Shown piece by piece: positions 35,031-43,206 of a DNA stretch of 64,000 nt. A program made the translations under genes and the position numbers. Within the stretch, counting starts at the first letter, position 1; each line of letters starts with the position of its first letter. The notes under the pieces are model-generated. The model was given only the letters and a program-made list of their open reading frames with translations. It was not told the DNA's origin and searched no databases. This stretch comes from JAVVEH01 sp032251435. Its GTDB lineage: Bacteria; Verrucomicrobiota; Lentisphaeria; Oligosphaerales; MVZH01. The DNA is taken from positions 144,812 to 208,811 of the forward strand of contig JAVVEH010000001.1 in the NCBI GenBank assembly GCA_032251435.1. The letters are read 5' to 3'.

Positions 35031-36448
35031 CACGATGCCCTTCCGAGTCGCTTCAGAAGATCGGCGCACCTGTCAAACGATTTTGCGAGCAGCGCAATGA
35101 GTTCGTCGCTGGAATGCTGGATCTCCTCCTCCTGGCGGTGCGGATTCTTGATGTCGAGATCGTAGCCGCGTTTTGCGATCTCCGCAATCGGGACTTTCCA
35201 GGCGACCTCGGATTCCCCGCGTTCTGGCCACCAGGCTTTTTCGGCGGCGAATTCGGCAATGTCGATCGGCTTGGTTTTAGAATAGGACTTGCGGTCTTCG
35301 GGCACCCGGTGCTCGTAATACCAGACTTCCTTGGTGGGCGTGCCCTTTACGAAGAAACACAGGTTGGTGGCGACGGCGGCGTAGGGTTTGAAGACGCTAT
35401 TGGGCAGGCGGACAATGGTGTGCAGGTTGCAGTCGGTCAACCATTTCTCGCGGACGCGCTGCTTGACACCATCGCCGGTAAGGGAGCCATCGGGTAGGAC
35501 AATGGCGGCGCGACCGCGGTCTTTGAGCAGGTGGATCATCAGCACCAGGAACAGGTCGGCCGATTCCTTGGTGCGGAAATTCCGGGGAAAGTTGCTTTCG
35601 TTGCTGTTGGCGACGATGCCACCAAACGGAGGATTGGCGAGGATGATGTCGACCCGGTCGGACTGCTTGTACGAGGTCAGCGGCCTGGCCAGCGAATCGT
35701 CGTAGAGCAGGTTGGGCACTTCGACATCGTGGAGGATCAGATTGGTGGTGGCCAGCAGGTAGGGAAGCGGCTTGTATTCCCAACCGGTGAGATTGGCCTG
35801 GATCGCCTGCCGGTCCTGGACATTGTTGGCCTGCAATCTGAGGTGTTCGATAACACAGGTCAGGAATCCGCCCGTTCCGCAGGCCGGATCGAGAACTTTA
35901 TCCCCCAGTTGGGGATCGACCATGTCGGTGAGGAACTGGGTCACGGCCCGCGGCGTATAGAATTCGCCGCTTTTACCGGCGCTCTGAAGCTCTTTCAGGA
36001 TGCCTTCGTAGATGTCGCCGAACAGATGCCGGTCACCGGCGATATTGAAATCGATCTCGTTGAGTTTGTTGAGCACCTGCCGGATCAAGGTGCCGGATTT
36101 CATGTAGTTGTTGTTGCCCTCGAACACTTCGCGGACGATGAGCGCCCGGCGGTTGCCGGCCACGACCGCGATGTCGCGCAAGGCCGGAAAAAGCTGTTGA
36201 TCGACGAAGGCGAGCAGTTCATCGCCGGTCATGCCTTCGTCGTCCCCGGCCCAGGCATCCCAGTGAAGTTCTTCGGGGATGGGGGAGACATAGGCGTCGT
36301 CAAGCAGTTCAAGTTCCTTGTCCTTGTCGGAGAATATCTTGAGAAACAGCATCCAGCCAAGCTGTTCGATGCGCTGGGCATCGCCGTTGAGCCCGGTGTC
36401 CTGCCACATGATGTTGCGGATGGCTTTGATGACGCTTTGTACAGACAT
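35030..36448 (-). CDS. hsdM: Type I restriction-modification DNA methyltransferase subunit
   Basis: The 472-residue protein has the helical HsdM N-domain, the SAM-binding motif DPACGTGG (187-194) after FYTPRAVTQFLTDMVDPQLG, and the N6-adenine catalytic motif NPPF (272-275). The length is standard. It methylates adenines within the HsdS target and protects host DNA. It lies 9 nt downstream of hsdR and starts a chain of overlapping genes. Confidence 0.95.
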   Translation of the reverse strand: MSVQSVIKAIRNIMWQDTGLNGDAQRIEQLGWMLFLKIFSDKDKELELLDDAYVSPIPEELHWDAWAGDDEGMTGDELLAFVDQQLFPALRDIAVVAGNRRALIVREVFEGNNNYMKSGTLIRQVLNKLNEIDFNIAGDRHLFGDIYEGILKELQSAGKSGEFYTPRAVTQFLTDMVDPQLGDKVLDPACGTGGFLTCVIEHLRLQANNVQDRQAIQANLTGWEYKPLPYLLATTNLILHDVEVPNLLYDDSLARPLTSYKQSDRVDIILANPPFGGIVANSNESNFPRNFRTKESADLFLVLMIHLLKDRGRAAIVLPDGSLTGDGVKQRVREKWLTDCNLHTIVRLPNSVFKPYAAVATNLCFFVKGTPTKEVWYYEHRVPEDRKSYSKTKPIDIAEFAAEKAWWPERGESEVAWKVPIAEIAKRGYDLDIKNPHRQEEEIQHSSDELIALLAKSFDRCADLLKRLGRAS

Positions 36449-36457
36449 ATCTCATTC

Positions 36458-38854
36458 CTAGGCCACAGCGGGCTGATAAAGTTCATTTTCCAATTGCCGG
36501 ACAGCGGCCAGGTAGGCTTTCTTGCCGCCAAACGCCTTGACAATCTCATGGGGTGAACCGAAAGTTTCGAACGGCTGCACCTTGAGAATCTCCAGGGATT
36601 CGACATTTTCGATACCTTCGTCGGCATATTTGTCGAGAAGTTTGCCCAGCACGGCTCTGGCGGTTTCACCGTACTTGGCGAAGCAGTCCCGTTTCTTCAC
36701 CTTTTCCGCCCGTTCACGCCGGGTCAGGGGCGGCTGGTCGTAAGCCACATGGCAGATGATATCGAACAGATCCAACTCGCGATTGACAGCGTTACGCAGC
36801 TCTTCAACAAGGATCCCTTCGTTTTCGAGTTCCTCGACGATGGCGGCTTTGCGGTCGGCTTTGCACCAGTGATTGAGAAAATCATCCAGACTGGTATATT
36901 CACCAAGAATCTGGCCACGGGTGTAGTCTTTAAGGCTGGTGGTGATCGGCTTGCCATTGGTGTCGAAATACAATTCCCGCGTGACCAGGGCGGTCACATC
37001 AACACCATTGACGAACACCTTGGGCCTGGGGCCGTCATCGGTGTCCTCGCCAATGGGCAGGTATGGCGGGTCAGCGGGTTCCCCGTAGATATCTGGTTGA
37101 TCGTCGCCATCCGGCCCGGTATCCGGCACCGTTTCCGCTTCTTCCTCGGCCTCGATCGCCGAGAGATCTTCCGCTTCGCCAGCAACCTTGATTTTTACCG
37201 GGTCGCCGTCAAAATCGGAATCGGCAAAAAGATCGGTGACATTCCGAAAATCGATGATGGTGAAATAGCGCTTGCCGTATTCCTCGTTGATGCGGGTTCC
37301 GCGGCCGATAATCTGCTTGAATTCGGTCATTGACTGGATGTTGCTGTCCAAGACGATAACCTTGCAGGTCTGGGCGTCGATCCCGGTGGTCATCAGTTTT
37401 GACGTGGTTGCGATGACCGGATAGGTCTCTTCGGGATTGGTGAAGTTGTCAAGCTCACGTTTGCCCTCATTGTCATCCCCGGTGATTTTCATCACATACT
37501 TCGGGTTGGCTTTGACCAGGTCAATGTTTTCGTTGACTATAGCCCGCCGCATGCCGTCAGCATGTTCGATATCCACGCAGAAGGCAATCGTCTTGGAAAA
37601 GGGATCGCTGCCGCGCAGGAATTCCGTCACTTTCTTCGCCACGGCCACCCGACGGTCTTCAACAACCAAAGTCCGGTCAAAATCGGAACGGTTGTAGACG
37701 CGGTCCTCCACCGGCTGCCCATTTTTGTCCAGATAGCCTTTGGGTGGACGCCAGCCCTCCAGATCGACATTCAACCCCACGCGAATGACCCGGTATGGGG
37801 CAAGAAAGCCGTCCTCGATGCCCTGCCGCAGGGAATACGTGTAAATTGGATCCCCAAAATACTCCATATTCGAGATTTCCGTGGTTTCTTTCGGAGTGGC
37901 GGTGAGACCAATATGGGTGGCGCTCTTGTAATGCTCAAGAATCCGCCGCCAGGTGCTGTCGGCGCGGGCACTGCCACGATGACATTCGTCCACAACCACC
38001 AGATCGAAGAAATCCGGTGAGAACTCACGGAAGATATCCTGCTCCGGTTCGCTGCCGCTAAGTCCCTGATAAAGCGCCAGGTAGATTTCATACGACTTGT
38101 CCACCCGATGATTCTGGACAACCGTCATCTTGTCCCGAAAATGGCGAAAATCCCCCCGGCGTGTCTGGTCGATCAAGGCATTCCGGTCCGCCAGGAATAG
38201 AATGCGTTTCTTGACACCGGCCTTCCAGAGCCGATAAATGATCTGAAATGCCGTGTAGGTTTTGCCGGTCCCGGTGGCCATGACAAGAAAAATGCGGTTT
38301 TCCGCCTTGGCAATCGCTTCCACTGTCCGGTTGATGGCAATCTGCTGGTAATAGCGGGGCTCACGACCGGATGCATCGACATAGTAGTCCTGCCGGACAA
38401 TCCTTTCCTGTTGGGATGTGGCAATCCCCTTGAAAGACTTATACTTCTCCCACAGTACCTGGGGTGAAGGGAAATCGTCAAGAGCAAGTTCCGTTTCGAT
38501 GCGGCTTCCAGCCGTTCGATCATGGAAAATAAAACCATCGCCATTGCTGGAGAATACAAAAGGAAGATCAAGAATCCGAGCGTATTCAAGCGCCTGTTGC
38601 AACCCCGCGCCCACCGAATGCGTATTGTCTTTCGCTTCAATGACGGCAATGGGGATATTCGGACGATAGTAAAGGATGTAATCGGCACGTCTGCGGGGGC
38701 CGCGCTTTGTCAGGCGTCCCCGCACATGAATGCGTCCATCGGTGAACGAGACCTCCTCACGAATCTGCGCATTCAGATCCCATCCCGCCTTCTTGATATT
38801 CGGCATGATGAACTTGGTGCAGATATCGCGTTCGCTGAGATTTCTTTTGTCCAA
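36458..38854 (-). CDS. hsdR: Type I restriction endonuclease/translocase subunit
   Basis: The 798-residue protein has an N-terminal HsdR nuclease domain (RADYILYYRPNIPIAVIEAK, Asp58, Glu73, Lys75), a superfamily 2 translocase with P-loop ATGTGKT (193-199), DECH (289-292), GLTATPKET and QIIGRGTRINEEYGKRYF, and an EcoEI-type C-terminal domain for HsdM contact. It cleaves unmodified DNA after ATP-driven translocation. It is the first gene of the six-gene island. The 47 nt between it and the ORF6N fragment carry no obvious promoter. Confidence 0.95.
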   Translation of the reverse strand: MDKRNLSERDICTKFIMPNIKKAGWDLNAQIREEVSFTDGRIHVRGRLTKRGPRRRADYILYYRPNIPIAVIEAKDNTHSVGAGLQQALEYARILDLPFVFSSNGDGFIFHDRTAGSRIETELALDDFPSPQVLWEKYKSFKGIATSQQERIVRQDYYVDASGREPRYYQQIAINRTVEAIAKAENRIFLVMATGTGKTYTAFQIIYRLWKAGVKKRILFLADRNALIDQTRRGDFRHFRDKMTVVQNHRVDKSYEIYLALYQGLSGSEPEQDIFREFSPDFFDLVVVDECHRGSARADSTWRRILEHYKSATHIGLTATPKETTEISNMEYFGDPIYTYSLRQGIEDGFLAPYRVIRVGLNVDLEGWRPPKGYLDKNGQPVEDRVYNRSDFDRTLVVEDRRVAVAKKVTEFLRGSDPFSKTIAFCVDIEHADGMRRAIVNENIDLVKANPKYVMKITGDDNEGKRELDNFTNPEETYPVIATTSKLMTTGIDAQTCKVIVLDSNIQSMTEFKQIIGRGTRINEEYGKRYFTIIDFRNVTDLFADSDFDGDPVKIKVAGEAEDLSAIEAEEEAETVPDTGPDGDDQPDIYGEPADPPYLPIGEDTDDGPRPKVFVNGVDVTALVTRELYFDTNGKPITTSLKDYTRGQILGEYTSLDDFLNHWCKADRKAAIVEELENEGILVEELRNAVNRELDLFDIICHVAYDQPPLTRRERAEKVKKRDCFAKYGETARAVLGKLLDKYADEGIENVESLEILKVQPFETFGSPHEIVKAFGGKKAYLAAVRQLENELYQPAVA

Positions 38855-38901
38855 TTGCCGATCCTTAAATGAATAGCTGAATTACTTAGGATTGCTTATG
38901 A

Positions 38902-39153
38902 TTACCTATTTCCAGGGGCAGATATAATGGCGTATGGCGGGAACCGGAGCCCCATACGGTCAGAATTTGAGGTAACAAATTGTGACCTATAATCCTCGGA
39001 TTCATCCTTGCTGAGCTTAAACATGAAATCTTCGGGAAAGCGGTCGGCCCTGTCCAATCCCCAATGCCGGACTGGGTTCCTGTAGAGGAAATTGCGAATA
39101 GGATGTTCGAAAAACTGGTTTTCCATCACGCCTTCATTCGTCTGTGTCGACAT
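38902..39153 (-). pseudogene. Truncated ORF6N-domain gene remnant
   Basis: The 83-residue product contains DRFPEDFMFKLSKDESEDYR and SQFVTSNSDRMGLRFPPYA, the recognisable middle of the ORF6N DNA-binding domain of phage and mobile-element proteins. The preceding domain part is not recognisable, and the expected continuation after the PYA (F-T-E-Q-G-V) is lost, with a stop soon after. It is probably a degraded gene at the upstream edge of the restriction island; a short fused product cannot be excluded. Confidence 0.6.
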
Positions 39154-39479
39154 TGCTCCTCACAATGCATCCCGAAAAATCAAACCGGAAAGCTTCCACA
39201 AAACAGTTTTTCACAAAGCGGTTCCGCGGATGACTATTCCTCTGGTACTGAAAGCACTGGGGTCACTTGAATTTAACGGTCAACCGAGGGCTTACAAGCA
39301 CAGCGTAAGAAAAAAGGTAATGCGTCACTTATTTTGGGGAGAACCGCGATTCACGCATAAATACTTAGTCCTATCTGTGTCCAAATGCGGGTTTGGAAGC
39401 AGCAGCACTGGCGATATTCAGCCTCATATAGCCTATCATCCGATTTGCCATCCCCTATGCAGGGCGTATTATAAACATC
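39154..39479. other. Intergenic, no gene seen
   Basis: About 325 nt separate the ORF6N remnant and the radical SAM gene, which face away from each other. Base composition is lower in GC than the flanking core genes. I find no domain-bearing frame, repeat or tRNA. It may be residual DNA from the acquisition of the restriction island. Confidence 0.4.
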
Positions 39480-40352
39480 ATGTCAACATTTAATCACACC
39501 ACCCGCGTGTTCCGCCCGCCAGCTGAGGGAAACAGTCTGATCCTCCAATTAGCGACGGGCTGTCCCCACAACACCTGCCGTTTCTGCGGCATGTACAAGG
39601 GCATCCCTTACCACGAACCCGATGTTGACGACATGATCGCCACCATTCGGGACGCGGCCAGGCGTTTCCCGGAGGAGAGGCGTCTGTTTCTCGCCGACGG
39701 GGACATCATGAGTCTGCCCTTTGAAAAATTGCGGGCGGTGTTCACGGCCTGCTGTGATTTTTTTCCCCGTGTCTCGCGGATAAGTCTCTATGCGAACGGC
39801 TCCTCCCTGGCGGAAAAAACACCCGATCAATTCCGCGCGCTCCGCGCGCTCAAATTGGCGATCGCCTACGTGGGCCTTGAAACAGGTGATGACACCCTTC
39901 TCCGGGCCGTCGGCAAACATGAAACCGCGGCCGCCGCGGTTCAAGGTGTCCGCGATCTACAGGAAACAGGGGCTAAAGCCTCGGTGATGGTGTTGCTGGG
40001 GTTGGGAGGCAAAGCCGGTTCAAAAACCCACATCACGAAAACAATTGACGTGGTGAACCGGATGCGGCCCCGACTGCTCTCGGCGCTCCGATTGGTGGAC
40101 GTGCCCGGCCTGACCATGCATGAGGAATATGAAACGATTTCCGAATACGATTCCATCCGCGAACTGCGGGATCTCATCGCCGGCTTGAATCTGCCGGGCA
40201 CTGTCTTCACCGCCAATCATGTCTCCATCCCTTTTCCGGTCAAAGGGCGGCTCCCCAAGGATAAAAACGCATTGACCGACGCGTTAAGCCGACTCATGAC
40301 GACCGGGTGTCTGGACACCCGCGGACCCGGCCGGTTACCCGGATATTTGTAG
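39480..40352 (+). CDS. Radical SAM protein with C-X4-C-X2-C cluster motif
   Basis: The 290-residue protein starts NSLILQLATGCPHNTCRFCG with cysteines 28, 33 and 36, spaced C-X4-C-X2-C rather than C-X3-C-X2-C, followed by MYKGIPYHEPDVDDMI. The barrel continues with RRLFLADGDIMSLPFEKL, YVGLETGDD and KASVMVLLGLGGKAGS. A GCPHNxCxFCxMY group of radical SAM proteins is common in anaerobes and is not assigned a reaction. It is a single gene with no close operon partner; the corrinoid protein gene begins 270 nt downstream. Confidence 0.85.
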   Translation: MSTFNHTTRVFRPPAEGNSLILQLATGCPHNTCRFCGMYKGIPYHEPDVDDMIATIRDAARRFPEERRLFLADGDIMSLPFEKLRAVFTACCDFFPRVSRISLYANGSSLAEKTPDQFRALRALKLAIAYVGLETGDDTLLRAVGKHETAAAAVQGVRDLQETGAKASVMVLLGLGGKAGSKTHITKTIDVVNRMRPRLLSALRLVDVPGLTMHEEYETISEYDSIRELRDLIAGLNLPGTVFTANHVSIPFPVKGRLPKDKNALTDALSRLMTTGCLDTRGPGRLPGYL

Positions 40353-40427
40353 GCGGCCCATTCCTTCCGAAAAAGACCATGCCGCCCGCGGACCATTTCC
40401 ATGAAACTTGGATAAAAACGCCTCGGC

Positions 40428-40455
40428 AATAGTAAAAATGCCTGATTTTACTATT
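40428..40455. promoter_or_regulatory. Perfect 10-bp inverted repeat upstream of corrinoid gene
   Basis: AATAGTAAAA (40428-40437) and TTTTACTATT (40446-40455) are exact inverted copies around an 8-nt loop. The AT-rich stem differs from the GC hairpins elsewhere in the window. It could be the operator of an unlinked regulator or the end of the radical SAM transcript. It lies 168 nt before the corrinoid protein start. Confidence 0.5.
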
Positions 40456-40623
40456 AAATTAGGGTTTTTTACTGGTTTTAAGCCCTATTCTTGGTAATAT
40501 TAACACTCATATTTTCTTCATGCGCATATTTTTGCCTGACGGAATGAACGCGGTGTCGGTGATATCTTTGCACCTGTGGCGCTTTGGTGTCTGTGGCATC
40601 TCACCAATAAAAGGAAAGCAAGT

Positions 40624-41262
40624 ATGTTAGAAACTCTCAGCCAAATCAGTGACCTGCTCATCAAGGGCCGCGCCCCGCAAGTGAAAGAGCTTGTGGAGCA
40701 GGCGTTAAGTGAAGGGATCGAACCCGGTGAGATTCTCAACCAGGGTCTGGTCAGCGGCATGTCAATCATCGGTGAACGTTTCAAAAATAACGAAGTGTAT
40801 GTCCCCGAGGTGTTGATCGCCGCCCGCGCCATGAACGCCGGGATGGGGGTGTTGAAACCCAAGCTGGTGGAAGCCGGTGTCAAACCCAAAGGCTGTGTCG
40901 CGGTCGGAACCGTCAAAGGGGATTTGCACGATATCGGCAAAAACCTGGTCTGCATGATGCTGGAAGGCGCGGGCTACAATGTGCTGGATTTGGGTGTCAA
41001 CGTCGAATCGGCGAAATTTGTCGCCGCGGCGAAAGAGAACGGGGCGCAATTGATCGCCATGAGCGCCTTGTTGACCACCACCATGGGCGCCATGAAAGAA
41101 ACCGTGGACGCGGTCAAATCTGAAAACCTTCAGGATCAAGTGAAAATTATGATTGGCGGCGCGCCGGTCACGCAAAGCTTCTCCGACGAAATCGGCGCCG
41201 ACGGATACGCCGCCGACGCGGCCAGCGCGGTGGACCTGGCCAACCAACTGCTCGGCCTGTAA
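40624..41262 (+). CDS. Corrinoid (cobalamin-binding) protein of a methyltransferase system
   Basis: The 212-residue protein has a four-helix cap (LSQISDLLIKGRAPQVKELV, GEILNQGLVSGMSIIGERFK) and a B12-binding Rossmann domain with the cobalt-ligand motif DLHDIG (Asp100, His102, Gly105), then GYNVLDLGVNV, SALLTTTM and IGGAPVTQSFSDEIGADGYA. This is the MtbC/MttC/MtaC type, which carries a methyl group between a substrate-specific methyltransferase and an acceptor. Neither methyltransferase is nearby. The ATG at 40624 with AAAGGA upstream is chosen over an in-frame start at 40576. A terminator follows. Confidence 0.92.
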   Translation: MLETLSQISDLLIKGRAPQVKELVEQALSEGIEPGEILNQGLVSGMSIIGERFKNNEVYVPEVLIAARAMNAGMGVLKPKLVEAGVKPKGCVAVGTVKGDLHDIGKNLVCMMLEGAGYNVLDLGVNVESAKFVAAAKENGAQLIAMSALLTTTMGAMKETVDAVKSENLQDQVKIMIGGAPVTQSFSDEIGADGYAADAASAVDLANQLLGL

Positions 41263-41292
41263 AGCCTCCGGGCTTCTCCCCGCTCAATCGTC

Positions 41293-41333
41293 AAAACCCT
41301 GACGCCGGACACCGCTCCGGCGCCAGGTTTTTT
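41293..41333 (+). terminator. Rho-independent terminator after the corrinoid gene
   Basis: GC-rich arms AAAACCCTGACGCCGG and CCGGCGCCAGGTTT pair with one bulge and one mismatch around ACACCGCT, and six Ts follow at 41328-41333. It lies 31 nt after the stop. Confidence 0.8.
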
Positions 41334-41540
41334 CGTGTCTCGAAAGATCCGCATGGAGGCGGATGTTTTTATTCACACGTTTTCAGTGTTATTTTTTGAA
41401 TAAAATCGTGTTTCCCCATTTGACGGACACCCTGTCGCCGCTTAAGGTAAGGGGTCAGCGTCGCCTCACGGACAGATCTTTAGCACGTGAGGGGCCGCGT
41501 GTTGATCGTAAACATTAAAAAATTGAAAGGTTATCCAAGC

Positions 41541-42113
41541 ATGAGTCTTAAAGGCACCCAGACGGAAATCAACTTGATGAAAGCCTTCGCCGGCGAATCC
41601 CAGGCCCGCACCCGTTACACCTATTTTTCTTCCGTCGCTAGAAAAGAAGGCTACGTCCAAATCGCCGACATCTTCGCGGAGACCGCGGATCAGGAAAAGG
41701 AACACGCCAAGCGCTTTTTTAAATTTCTTGAAGGGGGCTGCGTGGAAATCACCGCGTCATTCCCCGCCGGGATCATTGGTGACACGCTCGCCAACTTGAA
41801 GGCCGCCGCCGCGGGTGAGCATGAGGAATGGTCCGATCTTTACCCCGACTTCGCGGCGACCGCCATGCAGGAAGGGTTTCCAAAAATCGCCAAGGCTTTC
41901 ACGGCTATTTGCGTCGCCGAGAAGCAACACGAAAAACGCTACAATGACTTGGCGGCCAATATTGAATCCGGACGCGTCTTCAAACGGGAACAACCCACTG
42001 TCTGGCGGTGTCGAAACTGTGGATACCTGCACGAGGGAACTGAAGCGCTGAACCAGTGCCCGGCCTGCATTCATCCCCAGGCGCATTTTGAGTTGCTTGG
42101 TGAAAACTGGTAA
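41541..42113 (+). CDS. rbr: Rubrerythrin
   Basis: The 190-residue protein has a ferritin-like diiron domain: INLMKAFAGESQARTRYTYF, ETADQEKEHAKRFFKFLEGG, then FPKIAKAFTAICVAEKQHEK. A C-terminal rubredoxin-like iron site follows with two CxxC pairs in VWRCRNCGYLHEGTEALNQC and PAC. Rubrerythrin reduces peroxide in anaerobes. The frame opens at 41487, but the ATG at 41541 gives the normal family length. It is the first of three iron-protein genes in a row that probably answer oxidative stress together. Confidence 0.95.
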   Translation: MSLKGTQTEINLMKAFAGESQARTRYTYFSSVARKEGYVQIADIFAETADQEKEHAKRFFKFLEGGCVEITASFPAGIIGDTLANLKAAAAGEHEEWSDLYPDFAATAMQEGFPKIAKAFTAICVAEKQHEKRYNDLAANIESGRVFKREQPTVWRCRNCGYLHEGTEALNQCPACIHPQAHFELLGENW

Positions 42114-42181
42114 TTCGCTGACAGGCGTGTGTTCGCCCCCGCCCTTGTAATCGAAGACAAAAGAGACACGAAAGGTTGATC

Positions 42182-42517
42182 ATGCAAAAATTCAAATGTG
42201 GAAATTGCGGATTTATTTACGATGGCACCGAAGCTCCCGACAAGTGTCCCAAATGCGGTGTCGGCAAAGATCAATTCACGCTTTTGGACAATGAGGCGGC
42301 GGCCAAGGTTGAGCGCTCCCGCCACGCCAACACCATTCACTGCAAACTGGTGGCGATCGCCCGGGAGGTCGAACAGTTGTGTAACGACGGTGTCAAAGAT
42401 AATTTAGATCCCGGATGCGTGGATGTCTTCACCAAATCCCGCGCCATGGCCTGGGACATCATGAAGCTGTCAATGGCTGAGATGCAGGGGCACATGGGCA
42501 AAGGCAAATGGGGTTGA
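42182..42517 (+). CDS. Rubredoxin-type iron site fused to a helical domain
   Basis: The 111-residue protein starts with MQKFKCGNCGFIYDGTEAPD and KCPKCGVGKDQFTLL, a rubredoxin-like C-X2-C pair of about 37 residues as in rubrerythrin tails. A helical part of about 65 residues follows (HCKLVAIAREVEQLCNDGVK, MAWDIMKLSMAEMQGHMGKG). The second part has no Glu-rich diiron motif and I do not recognise it. It lies between rubrerythrin and ferritin, so an electron-transfer role to either is likely. AAAGG is 7 nt before the ATG. Confidence 0.85.
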   Translation: MQKFKCGNCGFIYDGTEAPDKCPKCGVGKDQFTLLDNEAAAKVERSRHANTIHCKLVAIAREVEQLCNDGVKDNLDPGCVDVFTKSRAMAWDIMKLSMAEMQGHMGKGKWG

Positions 42518-42551
42518 TCCGGGACACCAGCCAAAACAGGAGGCTTGTCTG

Positions 42552-43064
42552 ATGATCAGTAAAACAATGGTTGACGCGTTCAACCATCAGATAAACGCGG
42601 AAATGTTTTCCTCTTACTTGTACTTGTCCATGGCGGCCTATTTTGAAGATTTAGGGCTGCCTGGATTAACCAATTGGATGAAAGTCCAGGCCCAGGAGGA
42701 AATGGTTCACGCCATGAAGTTTTTCAACGAACTGGCTGAACGTGACGGCCGGGTCAGATTAGCGGCTATTGACCAGCCGGAGACGGAATGGGAAAGTCCC
42801 CTGGCCGTGGCCGAAAACGTTTACGGCCATGAGCAAAAAGTGACGGCGCTGATCAATAATCTCGTCACTCTGGCCCGTAAGGAAAACGATTACGCGTCGG
42901 AGGCGTTTTTACAGTGGTTCGTCACCGAACAGGTTGAGGAGGAATCCTCCGCCAAAACGCTTGTGGATCAGTTACGATTGATTCAAGGGCACCCGCAAGG
43001 GTTGTTTATGGTCGATCGTGAGCTGGGCGCCCGCGTGTTCACGCCGCCACCCGCCGGGGAATAA
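42552..43064 (+). CDS. Ferritin
   Basis: The 170-residue protein matches bacterial ferritin (Ftn): MVDAFNHQINAEMFSSYLYL, QAQEEMVHAMKFFNELAERD and FLQWFVTEQVEEESSAKTLV carry the Glu/His ferroxidase residues. It stores iron as a 24-mer and limits Fenton chemistry. AGGAGG is 7 nt before the start. It ends the rubrerythrin cluster, closed by a strong terminator. Confidence 0.95.
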   Translation: MISKTMVDAFNHQINAEMFSSYLYLSMAAYFEDLGLPGLTNWMKVQAQEEMVHAMKFFNELAERDGRVRLAAIDQPETEWESPLAVAENVYGHEQKVTALINNLVTLARKENDYASEAFLQWFVTEQVEEESSAKTLVDQLRLIQGHPQGLFMVDRELGARVFTPPPAGE

Positions 43065-43092
43065 GCTTTTCCCCGCCAACAACACCCATCAC

Positions 43093-43126
43093 GAGCGTCG
43101 GCGTTTTTCGCCGACGCTCTTTTTTT
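43093..43126 (+). terminator. Rho-independent terminator after ferritin
   Basis: GAGCGTCGGCG (43093-43103), loop TTTTT and CGCCGACGCTC (43109-43119) form a perfect 11-bp stem followed by T7. It lies 28 nt after the ferritin stop. Confidence 0.95.
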
Positions 43127-43206
43127 ATTCGAATTCGTCGTAAAACGGATTACGTTAAGGCAGTTCAAACCTCCGGAAACTCATTGTTCTGCATCGGGAG
43201 ACAATT

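Noticed and set aside
35531..36556. 341-codon plus-strand frame antisense to hsdM
   Set aside because: Codon bias of hsdM opens the opposite strand; the minus frame carries DPACGTGG and NPPF.
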